DNA of 64,000 nucleotides from positions 1 through 64,000 of the forward strand of contig NVXU02000014.1 of NCBI GenBank assembly GCA_002734065.2. Direction: 5' to 3'. The DNA is from Fluviicola sp. (GTDB lineage: Bacteria; Bacteroidota; Bacteroidia; Flavobacteriales_D; Crocinitomicaceae). The notes below the pieces were generated by a model that had not been told where the DNA came from, made no database searches, and was given only the letters and a program-made list of their open reading frames with translations. Shown here one piece after another: positions 17,142 to 27,600 of this stretch (its first letter is position 1; each line of letters starts with the position of its first letter). A program made the translations under genes and the position numbers.

Positions 17142-20100
17142 ATGAAAAAAAATCTAACTCTTTTAGTTGGGGCTGTTTGCCTTATGCTACAATTTGCGAA
17201 CAATTCTTTCGCGCAAGTAACCGTAAATGTTCGCGTTTTATCCGTTGAAGTCGTTAATAGCGTTGATTGTGATGGCTTTTTCACTGGAGACTCAGACTTT
17301 GTGTGGGAATTTCTCGCTACAGATAATACGTTAGGAAATACGAATAACAATCCAGTGCTTTTTGGCTTGCTTGGAGACTTTAATTACTATTATCAGAACG
17401 GTAACAATGGCCCTTACGTTGTCAATGCACCTGGCGCTGGGTTTTCACCGAACAGTGGTTTGTATTTTACACACGATTATGTTTGTATGGCTGATGTTCC
17501 AACTCAGATAACTATCGACTGGAGAGCTTATGAGAATGATGATGTTTTTAACTACAGCTTACTTGGAATAACTGACGGGGAAACGGCGAACCAATCGGTG
17601 ACAATGGCAGTTCCTGCTGCTCCGGGAGTTATTTGGCAAACATTCACGGCAACAAGCACAGATGCAGGTTGTAATCAAACATACAGAGTTACTTTTGAGG
17701 TAGAAACAATTGGACTTTCTGTAACAGAAATTCCAGACATGATTTGTAACGCGATTAACGTTCCGTTGAATGCAAATCAACTTTTTGCGCTTTGCGGTGG
17801 AGCAACATTGGAACCCAACGAGCCGAACACTGGAGATGTAACTGCAAATGGATCAGCTTGGTTCTATTTTATTGCACCGCCAAGTGGAGCGGTAGAAATC
17901 ACAACAGATTTACCAGGTACAGAAATAGGAACGTACATTGAAATTTATCACGCTGCTGATGGAGTAGGATGTATCGAGGGTATTCAACCAATTACTGGTG
18001 CAGTCATCAAAAATAAATTCGATTACCTCTCACACATTGAATTTTCGGATGGTATTGATTTATTAGGTATTGACCCAGAAGCAGAAATTATTCTTGCCGC
18101 ATGTGATCCTATTAATCCTTTCAGTTATCAGAAGTTAATTCCTGGTGAAACGTATTATGTTCAAGTAGCATTGGACAATGCTGGTCAATCTGGCTATTGC
18201 GAGGTGGCAGTGAATGATCAAGGTGGTTCTCCTCCAGATTTAGAAGATATTCCTTGTCTTTCGCCGGGAGTTCCATTTGGTACAGCTGCAATTAGTTCTG
18301 CACTTGGTTCTGGTCCAACAGTCAACCTCGGTTTTGGTTGTGCGTATGATGGTGGAAACAATTTCGGAGAAACAGGCGCTCCACATACTTCACCAAATCC
18401 AGATGAATACCATGCCTATGATTACGACCATGTTGCTACTGGAAATGGAACGATGAATGAGTCAGTATGGTTGAATTTCGTCGCTCCTAACAATGGACGT
18501 ATCGTTTTTGAAACGGATTACCAAAGTGCTATTTATTCTGAAGACAATGCTTTATTCGGCTTTGATAGACGTTTCGGACCTGGAACCCCTACAGATTATA
18601 CATGCGCAGATTTAGAGAATCTTGCAGCCGCAGAAGGTGGTTTAAATGGATTTCTTGGAGGTTCTTCAGAAAGTGCATTGATTTTACAACCTTGTTTAGA
18701 ACCAGGATATACTTATTACGGAATGATTGATCCTGCCAATAACTTAACCGGTTTAAGTACTCAGAATATCGATTCTTGGTTATACGACCCGAGTGTTGCT
18801 GACCCTGTTAACAATCCTCCAGGGAATGATATTTTATGCCTAACGATGTTAGATCCTCTCTTCGAGATAGTTGTGACTCCAGCAGGAGTTACTCCCCCTT
18901 TTCAAGCAGTAGCAGGAAGCAATGAGTTGGGTTGTACGGAATACCTTGCTGGAGAACCTCCAGTTGACAACAATCCTATTAATCGCGCTGACCAAACCGT
19001 TTGGCATTTCTTCACAGTTCCGCCTTCAGGAGCGATTGAGATGAATTTAAGAGCATATATAGGAATGGACACCTTAAGATATGCTGTTTATGAGTTACTA
19101 AACGGAACCGATTGCTACGGTGGATTGAATCCTGCAACGTTTACGCAGGATGGTACGCAATTAACGCCAATAATTACTCCAGTACTTCAAGGTTCTGCAG
19201 GTTTTAGTGGAACACAAGAATCTATTTGCTGTTTGACTCCCGGAACAATGTATGCTGTGCAATTGGACGGCGGTTCTCCAGGAGATGAAGGACAATACAT
19301 TATAGAATACATCAGAGAAGTTGAAAGTTATGCAGGTGATACTTATGTGCAACTAGCAAACAATACTATAATCACTCCGCTTCCAGCTGATACGGCTTTT
19401 GTTTGCTTCAATGATTCCATTGATGTGGGCAACGCATTAGATGGTATTGGAAATCCAACACTTGACATCCCTTCTTGTTTAGAAGAAGGTTTCGTAATGC
19501 ATTCTACTTCACCACTTCCTAACCCCGTGACAGGTTCTGGATTTACTTACATTGATACTATCAGAAATGGAGTCGGTTTCTTTATCAATAATACAGATGG
19601 CTCTGGTTCTTTTGGTAATCCATTATTCAATACGGTTTATTATGTTTCATCAATGGCAGATGAACCTGCAACTTGGGGAGATTTTACATGCAACAGTTCT
19701 ACGGTTGACAACATAGTGAATATCGTTTATTTACAACCGATAGTCCCTGTTTCCAGTTATGATAATGCTTTGTGTGAAATTACCTTCACAAGTTCTGGAG
19801 GTCTCAGTACCTTCTATGGCACTGATTTTGCATATACTATACAGGATGCTTTAATGAATTTAGTCCAAACAGGTACTTTTGCAGCTGGAGTGAATGTCGT
19901 TTATGCAGTTCCTTCTGCAGAAGTCTATACAATTACCATAGACGATGGCGCTTGTCCTTATTCGTTTACAGTGGATGCTTCTGCTTGTGGGAATCCTTGT
20001 ATTATTAGTCCTATTATAGAATTTGTAAATACTGCGATTTGCCAAGGACAGTCCATTTTCTTGGAAGGTGCTAACCAAACAACAGCAGGACTCTACACAG

Positions 20101-21209
20101 ACGTTTTTGTTGCTGCGAATGGTTGCGATAGTACTATTTACACAACGCTGACCGTAAATGATGCCGTTTACTTCGAACAAACGGTGACAATTTGCCAAGG
20201 AACGTCTTTAACCGTCGGAACAAGTGTTTATTCTACGCCGGGCGTTTATCAAGATACTTACGCAGCAGCAAATTTGTGTGATTCTATCGTTACGACCAAT
20301 TTATTTGTGGAGAACACAATCAATACGAACATCGCACAGACTATTTGCGAAGGAACTTCTTATTCTTTCGCAGGAACAGCCTATGTAACCAGCGGAATAT
20401 ATGTAGATAACCTTATTGCGACACAAGGAGGTTGTGATTCTGTCGTTACTTTGTACTTAACGGTGATTCCTCTAATCACAAGTTCGACTTCCCTAACAAT
20501 TTGTGAAGGCGACTCTTACATTTTTGGTTCGCAGACTCTAACTTCTTCTGGAACTTTCACAGAAATGTACACGACTCCAGGAGGTTGCGATTCATTGGCA
20601 ACGATGTATTTCTTCGTAAACCCTATCATTGAAAATTCTCTTGCTGTCACCTTGTGTCAAGGTCAATCCTACACATTAGGTACTCAAACTTTAAGTGCAA
20701 CGGGTAACTATACGGAGAATTTTGTGACACCAGCAGGGTGTGATTCTGTGGTGAATTTATTCTTAACTGTTACCAACCAATTGCAGTCATCTCTGAACGA
20801 TACAATATGTTTAGGCGATAGTTACACCTTCGGAACACAAACTTTGACGCAATCCGGTCAATATTCTGAATTGTATGCGACTACAGGAGGTTGTGATTCT
20901 TTGGTGACCATTAATTTAGTGGTAGAAGACTGTGAAGCATTGTTAGAAATAAGCAACATTGTTACACCCAATGATGATGGAAATAACGATACATGGAAAG
21001 TGAGTGATGTAACTCAAATTTCAGGTTGTACCGTCCAGATTTTTAATAGATGGGGACAACTCGTTTTCGAAACCGTTGATTATAATAATAATTGGGGTGG
21101 AACGAAAGAAGGTGAATTATTACCTGATGGCGTTTATTACTATGTGATAAGTTGTGATGCCGACAGGGAATACCAAGGAGCCATTAATTTAATGCGTTAT
21201 AAAAAATAA
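17142..21209 (+). CDS. Large surface adhesin with gliding-motility-type (T9SS type B) C-terminal domain
   Basis: The 1355-residue protein has a signal peptide (1-24, NNSFA before QVTV). A long N-terminal part contains several Cys-containing modules (WFYFIAPPSGAVEITTD and WHFFTVPPSGAIEMNL are related), then six about 50-residue repeats (about 960-1265). The C-terminus (about 1265-1355) is the CHU_C/gliding type B sorting domain: NIVTPNDDGNNDTWKV, VQIFNRWGQLVFE, WGGTKEGELLPDGVYYYVI. Such proteins are exported by T9SS and act as adhesins in gliding or attachment. A PorP/SprF gene starts 3 bases after its stop, the classic arrangement for type B cargo. Confidence 0.9.
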   Translation: MKKNLTLLVGAVCLMLQFANNSFAQVTVNVRVLSVEVVNSVDCDGFFTGDSDFVWEFLATDNTLGNTNNNPVLFGLLGDFNYYYQNGNNGPYVVNAPGAGFSPNSGLYFTHDYVCMADVPTQITIDWRAYENDDVFNYSLLGITDGETANQSVTMAVPAAPGVIWQTFTATSTDAGCNQTYRVTFEVETIGLSVTEIPDMICNAINVPLNANQLFALCGGATLEPNEPNTGDVTANGSAWFYFIAPPSGAVEITTDLPGTEIGTYIEIYHAADGVGCIEGIQPITGAVIKNKFDYLSHIEFSDGIDLLGIDPEAEIILAACDPINPFSYQKLIPGETYYVQVALDNAGQSGYCEVAVNDQGGSPPDLEDIPCLSPGVPFGTAAISSALGSGPTVNLGFGCAYDGGNNFGETGAPHTSPNPDEYHAYDYDHVATGNGTMNESVWLNFVAPNNGRIVFETDYQSAIYSEDNALFGFDRRFGPGTPTDYTCADLENLAAAEGGLNGFLGGSSESALILQPCLEPGYTYYGMIDPANNLTGLSTQNIDSWLYDPSVADPVNNPPGNDILCLTMLDPLFEIVVTPAGVTPPFQAVAGSNELGCTEYLAGEPPVDNNPINRADQTVWHFFTVPPSGAIEMNLRAYIGMDTLRYAVYELLNGTDCYGGLNPATFTQDGTQLTPIITPVLQGSAGFSGTQESICCLTPGTMYAVQLDGGSPGDEGQYIIEYIREVESYAGDTYVQLANNTIITPLPADTAFVCFNDSIDVGNALDGIGNPTLDIPSCLEEGFVMHSTSPLPNPVTGSGFTYIDTIRNGVGFFINNTDGSGSFGNPLFNTVYYVSSMADEPATWGDFTCNSSTVDNIVNIVYLQPIVPVSSYDNALCEITFTSSGGLSTFYGTDFAYTIQDALMNLVQTGTFAAGVNVVYAVPSAEVYTITIDDGACPYSFTVDASACGNPCIISPIIEFVNTAICQGQSIFLEGANQTTAGLYTDVFVAANGCDSTIYTTLTVNDAVYFEQTVTICQGTSLTVGTSVYSTPGVYQDTYAAANLCDSIVTTNLFVENTINTNIAQTICEGTSYSFAGTAYVTSGIYVDNLIATQGGCDSVVTLYLTVIPLITSSTSLTICEGDSYIFGSQTLTSSGTFTEMYTTPGGCDSLATMYFFVNPIIENSLAVTLCQGQSYTLGTQTLSATGNYTENFVTPAGCDSVVNLFLTVTNQLQSSLNDTICLGDSYTFGTQTLTQSGQYSELYATTGGCDSLVTINLVVEDCEALLEISNIVTPNDDGNNDTWKVSDVTQISGCTVQIFNRWGQLVFETVDYNNNWGGTKEGELLPDGVYYYVISCDADREYQGAINLMRYKK
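20030..20935 (+). repeat. Six tandem coding repeats of about 150 bp in the adhesin
   Basis: Each unit encodes a module of the form T(I/L)C(E/Q/L)G(D/T/Q)SY-FG-Q-L--SG-Y-E-----GGCDS(V/L)V-L-L-V with one Cys near the start and one near the end. The units diverge at DNA level but keep the two Cys and the G-G-C-D-S core, suggesting disulfide-stabilised stalk repeats. Confidence 0.85.
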
Positions 21210-21212
21210 GAC

Positions 21213-22628
21213 ATGAAGAACACTTTAAAATATATCGCAACCATAATTTCTGTAATTGTTATTACCGGATCTTACGCACAGCAAACTCGTTTAACGAATT
21301 TATACGGGCAGAATAAATATTCTTTCAATCCTGCTTATGCGGGAGAAAGTGGTTGCACAGAAATCTATTTTTCTCACATGAATCAATGGACGAGAGTAGA
21401 AGGCGCTCCTGTGACCAATTATTTAAGTGCCAATACCAGAATTGGTAAATCCTTAGGTTTGGGAGGCAACGTTTTGATTGACCGATTGGGAATGCTCCAA
21501 AATGTGTCTGCATCGGGTTCTGTTTCTTACGGAATAACAATTGCAAAGCAACATAAAATTAGGTTAGGCGTTTCTGGAGGTTACTTTCAGACAAGAATAG
21601 ACCCTACCAATGCCATTGCTATCGATGCAAATGATGTAATTGTTCAAGGAGGCATTCAGTCTTCGAGTACTTACACCACCGAAGCAGGAATTTTATACAA
21701 ATTCAAAGGGTTAGAGCTTTCTTTTGCCTCGCAACAATTGATAGAATCCCGAACGAATGCAGCCTACCCAACTCTCGAAGGTTATGGCTTGAAAAGACAT
21801 TTTGTAGCTTACGGAGGCTACGAAATCATCCTCAACAAGCGTCTTTCTTTGACTCCTTCTATATTCTACAAAGGAATTAAGAATAATAGCCAGTTGGACT
21901 TCAATTTAGACCTGAATTACAACGATTTCATCTATGGAGGTTTGGGTTACAGAATGGATGTCGGATTAATTGGTAGAATCGGCATCAACATTCGAAAACT
22001 GTTCTACATTGGCTATGCTTACGAAGTGCCTATGCAGAATATCGCCTCTTACAGTGGAGGTTCTCACGAAATAACATTGGGATTGAAATTCTGCAAGAAA
22101 CCGAAAAAGGAATTGCCTTTAGAAGAAAATGTGGTTGAGGAAAAAAACACAGCCGTTGACCCAATTTCTCGAACCGTTGACACAGTGACTGTTGTCGAAA
22201 GAATCGTTGATACTGTTCTTATAGAGAGAATTGACACTGTTTTTATTGATAATTCTAAACCTTCCAATGCAGAGGTTAAAAAAGCCTTATTCAATGCAGA
22301 AGATCATTTAGAATTTGAGAATGATAAGTCAATTATCTTGAAAAAATCGTATGGAGATTTGGAAGCATTAACCAACATGTTGCTCATTCGAGAAGAATTA
22401 AAAATAACCTTAGAAGGACACACAGACAGCAACGGAACAGAAGCGTATAACATGCGATTGTCAGAAAGCAGAGTGAAAGCAGTGAAAAAATTCTTAGTTG
22501 CAAACGGAGTGGGTGCGTCAAGAATCTCGACCAACTATTTTGGAGAATCTAAACCGATAGCTGATAACAAAACAGAAGAAGGCAGAGCGAAAAATAGGAG
22601 AGTGAATATGAAGGTTGTGGGTGAGTAG
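21213..22628 (+). CDS. PorP/SprF-family T9SS outer-membrane protein fused to an OmpA peptidoglycan-binding domain
   Basis: The 471-residue protein has a signal peptide (1-22), a PorP/SprF barrel (about 24-290: NPAYAGESGCTEIYFSHMNQW, VEGAPVTNYLSANT, LGLGGNVLIDRLG, LGLKFCKKP), a Thr/Val-rich linker (DTVTVVERIVDTVLIERIDTV) and an OmpA C-terminal domain (about 355-471: ITLEGHTDSNGTEAYN, LSESRVKAVKKFLV, NRRVNMKV). SprF-type proteins help secrete or anchor type B adhesins such as SprB. Only three bases separate it from the adhesin gene. The OmpA domain should anchor the barrel to peptidoglycan and is not part of ordinary PorP/SprF proteins. Confidence 0.92.
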   Translation: MKNTLKYIATIISVIVITGSYAQQTRLTNLYGQNKYSFNPAYAGESGCTEIYFSHMNQWTRVEGAPVTNYLSANTRIGKSLGLGGNVLIDRLGMLQNVSASGSVSYGITIAKQHKIRLGVSGGYFQTRIDPTNAIAIDANDVIVQGGIQSSSTYTTEAGILYKFKGLELSFASQQLIESRTNAAYPTLEGYGLKRHFVAYGGYEIILNKRLSLTPSIFYKGIKNNSQLDFNLDLNYNDFIYGGLGYRMDVGLIGRIGINIRKLFYIGYAYEVPMQNIASYSGGSHEITLGLKFCKKPKKELPLEENVVEEKNTAVDPISRTVDTVTVVERIVDTVLIERIDTVFIDNSKPSNAEVKKALFNAEDHLEFENDKSIILKKSYGDLEALTNMLLIREELKITLEGHTDSNGTEAYNMRLSESRVKAVKKFLVANGVGASRISTNYFGESKPIADNKTEEGRAKNRRVNMKVVGE

Positions 22629-22635
22629 TTTTGGT

Positions 22636-22674
22636 AGTCAAGACCACGCGAAAAATTCGCACGGCAGCTGGGAC
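22636..22674 (-). repeat. Hairpin repeat, CGCGAA type
   Basis: The core gcgaaaaattcgc with flanks agtcaagaccac and acggcagctggga matches, in reverse, the hairpin element at 33721. The rest of 22675-22789 shows no gene. Confidence 0.7.
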
Positions 22675-22789
22675 ACTATCAACGATATTCTTAGGTAATA
22701 CTAAATTTACGTAATTCGATATGAGTTTGGGTAATGTTTGGGGATACGTATACTGACACTGAAATAATTTGGTAATTAATAATAGAATA

Positions 22790-23119
22790 ATGAATAAAAT
22801 TTTAAAATTTTCAATACTTTTAGTTGGTCTGTTTTTGTTAAAGACAATAATAGCACATTTTTACTTTAAAGATCCTTATCCTACTTTTGAAAAGGATTCA
22901 CTTAATATCGAATTTAATGGGATTGTAAATGAATTACTCTATAACGCCAAAGGCTATCCTTCTATAAGAGTGGACCAAACGTTTTTTTATGTTCCCTCTG
23001 CAAGTAATAAATCTATAGAAATTGGTGATTCAATTTACAAACTGTTGGGCAAGAATATTGTTTACCAGTATCGCAGTGGTAAGTTGATGGAAGTTTTTCA
23101 TGGTCCTGTTTCACTGTAA
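22790..23119 (+). CDS. Small membrane-anchored or secreted hypothetical protein
   Basis: The 109-residue protein starts at ATG 22790. A TTG seven codons upstream is in frame but gives a poorer start. Residues 1-23 (MNKILKFSILLVGLFLLKTI) are a membrane anchor or signal. The rest (YPTFEKDSLNIEFNGIVNELL, GYPSIRVDQTFFYVP, IEIGDSIYKL) looks like a small beta-rich domain of the kind found in unknown Bacteroidota exported proteins. It is flanked on both sides by hairpin repeats and has no operon partner. Function unknown. Confidence 0.75.
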   Translation: MNKILKFSILLVGLFLLKTIIAHFYFKDPYPTFEKDSLNIEFNGIVNELLYNAKGYPSIRVDQTFFYVPSASNKSIEIGDSIYKLLGKNIVYQYRSGKLMEVFHGPVSL

Positions 23120-23128
23120 TTTGAAATC

Positions 23129-23301
23129 TCCCCGCTAACGCAAGAAGAATAACCAACTAAACAGCTCGTGCACGACCGCATCGTGTTCGGCGAGATTACC
23201 TTTAGTGCTACGCCACTTTCAGTGCATCCGCTTCGCTGCATTTGTAACCTTCAGTTTTCTACTCTTTCTAAGCTAATCTCCGCATATTTTGCGGTGAATA
23301 G
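23129..23301 (+). repeat. Composite hairpin-repeat block before the CAP gene
   Basis: Parts in order: CCCCGCTAACG-like start, AAGAATAA-CCAACTAAACAGCT, a CACGA/TCGTG hairpin (23171-23185) between GTG and GTTCGG, then GGCGAGATTACCTTTAGTGCTAC, and at 23280-23301 the CCGCATATTTTGCGGTGAATA hairpin. The same parts recur at 29219-29312 and 33531-34080. Confidence 0.8.
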
Positions 23302-23374
23302 CATTAATTTCAACTAATTTCGAATTCTCTGTAACCAAAACAGCTCTCCTTTATTATATAATAAAGCAAGAAAT

Positions 23375-24376
23375 ATGAAAAACACACTCTCCACCTTAAT
23401 CGTTATACTAATAAGTTTTAGTTCCTTTTCTTCAAATATTCTATTCAACAGGTTGGATAAATTATACAGCAAGGATAAAAAGAAATGCCTCGTTGTTGCC
23501 AAGCGATACATGGAATTGATGCCCAAACAATCGGCATCGTACTATTTTGCATCCATTGTGTATAAATACAAGGCAGAAAACGCACGAAATAGCAGGGGCG
23601 AGTACTTGCATCTTAAAAAAGCCATTGGATATGCCGTTCAATTCGAAGAGAAGAACGATGAAGACCTCCAAAATGAAGTCAATTGGTTATATACAAAAGC
23701 AGAACTCAATGAGGATGCAGTTGCACTGATTTCAACGCTGAGGGAGAACAATGAATTTGCTTTCAGCGAACGTTTAGGAACACAACTTTCTAAGATGAAC
23801 AATGAATTTTTCTCGGAAGAATTGGCCGCAACGGAACTTTCTAACAGTGAATTCACTAGCACAGAAGTTAGCAAGAATGAAATTTCAGAGGTGTTTACGG
23901 CGAGTAATTCAACCAAAATGTTTTTTGGAATGCCTAGTGGCAATGAGGTTATTCAGTCAGAAAGTGAGTCTGGAGAGCAAGAACTTTTGGGCTACATCAA
24001 TGCTGAGAGAAAAAAGTTGGGAATGGTACCGTTAGAATGGGCAGAAGGTTTGGCAAAAGCAAGTCGATACCATGCATACGATTTAGGAACGCAAAATTAC
24101 TTCAACCATTCTACATACGACAGAAAGAATGGTAAACTGGTCAAAGTCGGTGGAACTTTTGATAGAATCGCTAAATTCTACAGTGCATCATTCGTCAATG
24201 GAGAAAATATCGCTGCGGGGAATGAATCGCCTAGGCAAACATACATGCAATGGTTCAATAGCAAAGGTCATTATGACATTATGTTCAATCCTATCAGTAC
24301 CAAAATAGGCATCGGCGTTTACTATGTAGAGGATTCTCCGTTTGGGTATTACTGGTCAATGAGTACGGCGAAGTAG
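23375..24376 (+). CDS. CAP (SCP/PR1-like) domain protein
   Basis: The 333-residue protein has a signal peptide (about 1-20, ending SFSSN), a helical region (about 25-130, possibly degenerate TPR) and an acidic Ser/Thr/Glu linker. The C-terminal CAP domain (about 200-333) has LLGYINAERKKLGMVPLEWA, SRYHAYDL, YFNHSTYDR, VNGENIAAGNES and SKGHYDIMFNP, which keep the His, Glu and His of the CAP cavity. It is probably periplasmic or surface-exposed. CAP proteins in bacteria have varied or unknown roles (lipid binding, proteolysis). There is no obvious operon partner. Confidence 0.9.
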   Translation: MKNTLSTLIVILISFSSFSSNILFNRLDKLYSKDKKKCLVVAKRYMELMPKQSASYYFASIVYKYKAENARNSRGEYLHLKKAIGYAVQFEEKNDEDLQNEVNWLYTKAELNEDAVALISTLRENNEFAFSERLGTQLSKMNNEFFSEELAATELSNSEFTSTEVSKNEISEVFTASNSTKMFFGMPSGNEVIQSESESGEQELLGYINAERKKLGMVPLEWAEGLAKASRYHAYDLGTQNYFNHSTYDRKNGKLVKVGGTFDRIAKFYSASFVNGENIAAGNESPRQTYMQWFNSKGHYDIMFNPISTKIGIGVYYVEDSPFGYYWSMSTAK

Positions 24377-24548
24377 AAGGGCTCTTGGCATTTGGCTGTT
24401 AGCCTTTAGCCTGACTTCCCTTCGGAATTCTACTTTCTTCTTGAGATTTAGCTTATTGTTGCGAAGCGGGGGAAACGCTCACTCTCGATTTTATATTATT
24501 CGTAATCAGCCATCCGTGTTTTAAAGAAAAGTAGCTTTGTGAGTAACT

Positions 24549-24578
24549 TCCCCCTTTGGAGGGGGATAGGGGGAGGAA
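24549..24578. repeat. CCCCCTTTGGAGGGGG hairpin repeat
   Basis: TTCCCCCTTTGGAGGGGGATAGGGGG carries a CCCCCT/AGGGGG stem and three G-runs. A second copy lies at 37874. The rest of 24377-24666 holds no gene. Confidence 0.75.
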
Positions 24579-24666
24579 TTGCTTGTATTTTTTAGCTTCA
24601 GTAAAGAAAAAATACTATCTTTATTCGCGTTCACAAAGAACCTTGTATTTAAACTAAAAACATTTT

Positions 24667-27600
24667 ATGAAACTGCTAATCATTATTCTTTTCGCATCTT
24701 TTGGAGTTTACAGTCAAACAGGATGGGAATTGATTTCTCAGAACAAACTCTCTGATGCAAAAATTGAATTTGAAAAAGTTCTGGAGAAAGATTCTGCCAA
24801 CTACGACGCCCTTACGGGTATGATTTTCATCACGGAAGTTGCGCAGGACAAGTTGATTCACAAAAGAGCAGTGAATACCTTGTTGAGAAATCATTATTCT
24901 GACAAACTGTACTATTGCTTGCAAAACAGTGCAAGTATTGATAGAACTGAGCTGGAAGATCGCTCTTTTCGATTCAAAATATACGACATGTACGATGAGG
25001 CATTCGAATATTTTGAAGAAAGGAAGTTTGAGAAATCGAAAGAGAAGTATGCAAAGGTCAACAGTCCTTTTATTTGGAGTTATTTAGGTCCTTTTCAGAA
25101 TATCAATGGTTATGGTTATGTCAAAGAGTTTGAAGTTGAAAATCAAGCTTATAATAAGGACAAAGTTTATGAAAACGCGAAGAATCAGTCGTTGAAATGG
25201 GTAGAACCGAAGTATCATCACCCAAAATTCAGCATCAACTTTAAAAGACATTTGGGTGTTAGTTATAAGAATGCCGTGACTTTTGCCAATTCTTTCTTCA
25301 CAACAGATAAAGACCAAGATGTCTATATTCGAGTGGCAAGAAATTCTCCCATAAAAATTTGGCTGGACGACCAGTTGGTATTCGGACAAGATAACGCCAT
25401 CAACTATGACATTGATGCGGAATACGTAAAATTGAACCTTAAAAAAGGCGCGCACAGGTTGTTTATTAAGTCAGTTGTTGGAGATTATTTTGACGGCGAT
25501 TTAACCTCTCGTTCTTACGGAACATCCTATGATTTATACCAAAATTACAGCGGCGGAATTGATGTGATGAAGTCCATGGAGGTGAGAAGTAAGAATAAAT
25601 TCATCAATGTCATTCGTTTGACCGATGAAGCTGGAAAACCGATTAACATTACGTCCAATTTTGAGGTGAAACCTTATCAAAAAGGGAGTTTTTCGCCAGA
25701 ATTCACCGAAGATAACTTCATTATAGAATTGCAAAAAGAATTTGATGAATACAAGAAAGGAGATGCTCCTTCGAAGTTGTTCAACTTGTATCTTCTGCAC
25801 AAAGCATCATTGGAGCACGGAAATTTGGCTAAAATGGAAGAGTATTTCTATTTAAAACACAAAGCCAACGATGAAAGTGTGTTCTACAAATACATCGCAG
25901 CTAAAATTTTCATGATTAATGGAAAGCGTGAGAAAGGGTACTATGCGTTGGATGGAATTGACTTGAAAGAGAATCCAATTTACGTGACTTATAGTGATAA
26001 ATTGAAAGAAATTGACCCGATTAATGATGCAGAAGCATTCGTTCCGAAATTAGAGCAACTCTTGAAAATTGCTCCAACCAACCTCGATTTAATCAAGTTG
26101 AAAGGGAATTATTTGAAAGAAGAAGGAAAAATGGATTCATTGAAGGTTTTTGTTGAGAACATCATGGAAACGTATCCAGAATACGATGAGAACTATTCTT
26201 TAGAATTGTTGCTCGACGAGGATTACAAGCCCTATGATTACGACATGAATAATGATTTCGAAAGTGACGATAAAAAGGACTTGAAAGAAGCCAAGAAAAA
26301 CATCACAAAGCGTTTTGTTTCGTGGGATTACCGAAAATTGATTAAGAAATACAAAAAAGACGGTAAAGAAGAGAAAGTATTGGCGTTGTACAACGAATTG
26401 ATAGAGATTGAACCTTATAAAGTGGAATCTCGAGAGGACAAAGCAAAGTATTTGTTCAACTTAGAACGTTATGACGAAGCACTCGCTGCTTTGGACGAGA
26501 TTCTAACAATCAATCCTCGAGAATCATCTGTTTACGGACTAAAAGGAGACATTTATTTCGACCAAAAGAAAGAAGATGAAGCGCTTGAAAATTATTTGGT
26601 AGCCATCGATTTGGGAGGAGAAACCAGTTATTTTGACTTCTCTACCGGAGCAAATGTTCAAGAGAAAATTGACAAAATCAAAGGAAAAACGAAGTTAAAA
26701 GAGAAGTTTGAGGAGAAATCCTTTGAAAATTGGATGAATGACCGTTCTTGGGTGGAACAGGCGAAAGAAGAAGAGTCTTTAATTCTTGGGTATTCTACAG
26801 ACTTGCATTACGACAAGAAAGGGAAGGCGAATTTGTATTCAAAAATAATGATTCTCATTCTTACGGAAGCTGGAGCATCAAGCTGGGTGCAGTATGATTT
26901 CTCACGAATGGGGAGCATTGATGTTGTAAAAGTCATCAAAGAGAATGGTTCTGAGCAAATTCCAGATGTTAGACGAGGATTTGTTGTGTTCAAAACCTTG
27001 GAACCAGGAGATGTCATTCAACTAGAGGCAAGTTCTAAATGGACACCTTCCAATGATTTAGGGAATAACCTAATTTTCTTCAACTATGCATCTTTTCATG
27101 CACCAATTATAGATTACAAAATGGAAGCTGCTTTTCCAGAAGGGAAAAAGATCAACATTCTGACGCATAAGCTAAAAGACAAGCATTCGAAGTCAACAAA
27201 AGACGGAATGGATTTCTACAAATGGGAATACAGAAACTTGCCTAAAAGTACCTTTGAAGAAGCGATTATTGATGACAATGACATCTATGCAAACATTCAA
27301 ATTAGTACGATAGAAGATTGGAGCAAGGTTGTCAACTGGTACCATGCGAAGACTTACCGTAAATTAGATTCTAAATACGAAATTCGTGAGGTTTTAGACA
27401 CTTTAATCAAGGATGGAATGACGGAGATGGAGAAAACCATTGCCGTTTACAACTATGTGACCAAAGAAATCAATTATTCTTTTACGTCTTTGTTGAATTC
27501 TAACTACATCCCTAAAAATGCTGATTTAACCTGTTCGAGCAAGATTGGTGATTGCAAAGATGTCGCAACGGTGATGATTAACATGCTGAATGAATTGGAT

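Noticed and set aside
24549-24578. G-quadruplex regulatory site
   Set aside because: G-runs are present, but the repeat also forms an ordinary hairpin and recurs at 37874; quadruplex formation cannot be shown from sequence.
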